Shown piece by piece: positions 21,666 to 23,343 of a stretch of DNA of 23,343 nt. The notes beneath the pieces are model-generated. The model was given only the letters and a program-made list of their open reading frames with translations. It did not search any database and was not told the origin of the DNA. A program made the translations under genes and the position numbers. Position 1 is the first letter of the stretch. Each line of letters starts with the position of its first letter. This stretch comes from Pseudaquidulcibacter sp964557085 (GTDB lineage Bacteria; Pseudomonadota; Alphaproteobacteria; Caulobacterales; Aquidulcibacteraceae): the NCBI GenBank assembly GCA_964557085.1, contig CAZKYS010000026.1:1-23343 (forward strand). The letters run 5' to 3'.

Positions 21666-22982
21666 TTAAGCAATGCCAAGCCAGTTTTTAACAGGTGCAA
21701 TGCGTTTCAAAATTAGTGTTTCAATTAATGCGACAATTATAAGGCTTATGCCCAAAACTGGCAAAAATAATGCAAAAAATAAAATCAAAAAAGCAATTCC
21801 AAAGCCAATTTTTTGATCCTTTATTGGCGGCGGCGCACCCAAAACACCATTTGGTTTGCGGCTTAGCCACATTTTAAATGCACTGACCGACATTAAAGAT
21901 AATGCAAGGGCGGTTATGACCCCAAGCAATTGATTTATTGGCCCAAATAATTGACCTTCATGCGCGGCAACCGAGACGCCAACCACTTTATCAATAATAT
22001 GGCGTTTTGAAAAAGGTGTGCGTTTTACTTCTTGCCCAGTTTTTGCATCATATTCAATTTCAATTCTTTGGGTTCGGTTTTGTGAATTAGAACGTAAAAC
22101 CCAATTTTTTGTTTTCTTATTTGGCGGTGCAATTTCAACAGGATATGCAAGATTTTCCAATTTTGCATGTGCCACTAAATCATCAACACTTAGATTATAA
22201 TATGGAACATTCATATTATGACCTTCATGTCCCATTTCATCCATAAGACGATTATGTTCTTCTTTGCGGCTTGTGGTCCAATCTTGACGCTCTGGCATTG
22301 TGTGGGTGATGCGGCGCACCGCTTTAAAGCCATCACCCCAAACATCAGTCCATGGAAGGCCAGAAAGCAAGAAGAAAAGTGCAAAGACTGAAACATAAAT
22401 CCCAGTCACAGAATGTAAATCACGCCATAGGTTTTTGCCACCACGCACATATAAAATGCCACCAAGTCCTTTTTGATTGCGCGGCCACCATAAATAAAGC
22501 CCCGTAACCACCATTACTATTGCCCATGATGCCGCCGCTTCAACAATATAAGAACCATTTTTGCCAATTAATAATTCGCCATGAATATTGCGCGCAATTT
22601 GCATAAAGCGCCCTTCTTTTGGCACTTTTTTCAATATTTGTAATGTCACTGGGTGAACATAGATCACATATTCTTTGCCTTTAGAGAAGATATAGATGCG
22701 AGGTGCATCATTTTTAAATTCAGGCATTTCATAATGGCGCAATTGTGCATTGGGTTCGGTTTTTAAAGCCGCAGCAACCTGCGCACTCGGCGGGGCAATT
22801 GCCCCGCTTAGTTGTAAATTGTGGTATGGCTTATCTATTGCCCGCTCTATTTGTGGTTTGAACAAATATACCATGCCAGTAAGTGATAGGATTATTATGA
22901 AAGGCAATAGGATAATGCCCGCATAAAAATGCCAACGCCATAACATTCTATAGAGGCGGCCTTGCTTTTCAACTTTGTCCAT
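21666..22982 (-). CDS. PepSY-associated transmembrane protein
   Basis: 438 residues. The N-terminal helix after LWRWHFYAGIILLPF (TM about 19-41) is typical of PepSY-TM proteins. Further membrane segments are at about 148-167, 188-210, 350-370 and one or two at 393-425, with periplasmic PepSY-like regions between. LWRDLHSVTGIYVS (185-198) and FMQIARNIHGELLIG (127-140) carry the conserved His that probably bind heme or metal. A Met/His cluster (MDEMGHEGHNM, 247-257) lies in a loop. Family members act with TonB receptors as membrane reductases or metal importers; a copper role is inferred from the PCu(A)C neighbour. GGGGGAAA precedes the ATG, 10 nt after the receptor stop. Confidence 0.85.
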   Translation of the reverse strand: MDKVEKQGRLYRMLWRWHFYAGIILLPFIIILSLTGMVYLFKPQIERAIDKPYHNLQLSGAIAPPSAQVAAALKTEPNAQLRHYEMPEFKNDAPRIYIFSKGKEYVIYVHPVTLQILKKVPKEGRFMQIARNIHGELLIGKNGSYIVEAAASWAIVMVVTGLYLWWPRNQKGLGGILYVRGGKNLWRDLHSVTGIYVSVFALFFLLSGLPWTDVWGDGFKAVRRITHTMPERQDWTTSRKEEHNRLMDEMGHEGHNMNVPYYNLSVDDLVAHAKLENLAYPVEIAPPNKKTKNWVLRSNSQNRTQRIEIEYDAKTGQEVKRTPFSKRHIIDKVVGVSVAAHEGQLFGPINQLLGVITALALSLMSVSAFKMWLSRKPNGVLGAPPPIKDQKIGFGIAFLILFFALFLPVLGISLIIVALIETLILKRIAPVKNWLGIA

Positions 22983-22992
22983 AATTTCCCCC

Positions 22993-23343
22993 TTAGAATG
23001 TGTATTTAATATCGGTTACGAATGTGCGTTGCGGCATAGGGTGTGAAACATAACCATGGTCATTATTGATATTATCAACACCAAAACCCAATTTAACATG
23101 CTTATTAACATCCCAAACTATGCGCGCATCGACATAAAAATATTCGGTTTGAAAACCGTATGCATCACCGCGAACAAGGCCGAACAAATCTGAATTTGGT
23201 CTTGTTGCATAACGCCAGCCAAGATTTGCTTTAAGGTTTGGTGCAATCTTATATCTAAAATCGCCATTAGCACGCCATTTAGGGATACGTGGTAACATAA
23301 CACCTTCTGCCGCAGTATTCGCAAGATTACGCACTGTTATAGC
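22993..23343 (-). CDS. TonB-dependent outer-membrane receptor, C-terminal end only
   Basis: The frame is open to the right edge, so this is the last 116 residues of a larger protein (receptors are usually 650-800). The segment shows amphipathic beta-strand alternation (DFRYKIAPNLKANLGWRYA, YFYVDARIVWDV, VKLGFGVDNINN) and ends in YTF, the terminal aromatic expected of a BAM-inserted beta-barrel. The motif GVDNINN is typical of the last strands of TonB-dependent receptors. Adjacent to the PepSY and PCu(A)C genes in the same direction, so a metal or metallophore substrate is likely, with copper favoured by context. The plug domain and TonB box are outside the window. Confidence 0.85.
   Translation of the reverse strand, partial: AITVRNLANTAAEGVMLPRIPKWRANGDFRYKIAPNLKANLGWRYATRPNSDLFGLVRGDAYGFQTEYFYVDARIVWDVNKHVKLGFGVDNINNDHGYVSHPMPQRTFVTDIKYTF

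Noticed and set aside
1..23343. tRNA, rRNA, CRISPR array, insertion sequence, prophage or defence genes
   Set aside because: Nearly all sequence is explained by ordinary chromosomal genes, and the gaps are too short or lack the needed structures; nothing supports these.

Overview
The window is AT-rich, compact chromosomal DNA that reads as an alphaproteobacterium. Supporting this are a ddl-ftsQ-ftsA segment of the division/cell-wall cluster, pdxH divergent from a J-domain gene, an sseA-metC overlap pair, an alphaproteobacterial-style FtsA C-terminal helix, and 17-kDa-antigen-like glycine-zipper exported proteins. Genus and family cannot be fixed from sequence alone. No phage, insertion sequence, tRNA, rRNA or CRISPR array is visible.

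Layout. Positions 1-930 (-) hold the N-terminal two thirds of an exported amidase, followed by a soluble chemoreceptor (996-2435, -). From 2557 to 5321 (-) lies a cluster of four small exported proteins built from two modules: a Cys-flanked glycine zipper and a C-terminal two-Cys motif. Three strong terminators serve the cluster. The last gene has a GC-rich leader whose predicted loop shows CCUCCUCCC, an anti-Shine-Dalgarno motif known from alphaproteobacterial small RNAs. Next come epmB (+), then metC, sseA, a Nudix hydrolase and a J-domain protein (all -). The + strand then carries pdxH, an acyl-CoA ligase and a split-barrel flavoprotein, followed by an MBL hydrolase (-), a zinc-free MDR oxidoreductase (+), ychF (-) and an exported LprI-like protein (+). 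The division block ddl-ftsQ-ftsA (+) follows without ftsZ. The right end is a metal-handling operon (-): TonB-dependent receptor (partial), PepSY membrane protein and PCu(A)C copper chaperone.

The most notable structure is a roughly 135-bp intergenic element present twice (15211-15346 and 20990-21123, opposite orientation). Each copy has three consecutive hairpins. Loops, spacers and internal-loop strands are conserved while the stems differ by compensating changes. Each copy fills a gap between two convergent genes almost from stop codon to stop codon. The two other convergent gene pairs in the window overlap or abut and have no room for such an element.

Gene starts were moved from the longest frame where a Shine-Dalgarno sequence supports a downstream codon. 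Three genes (epmB, metC, the MBL protein) appear to use TTG starts.
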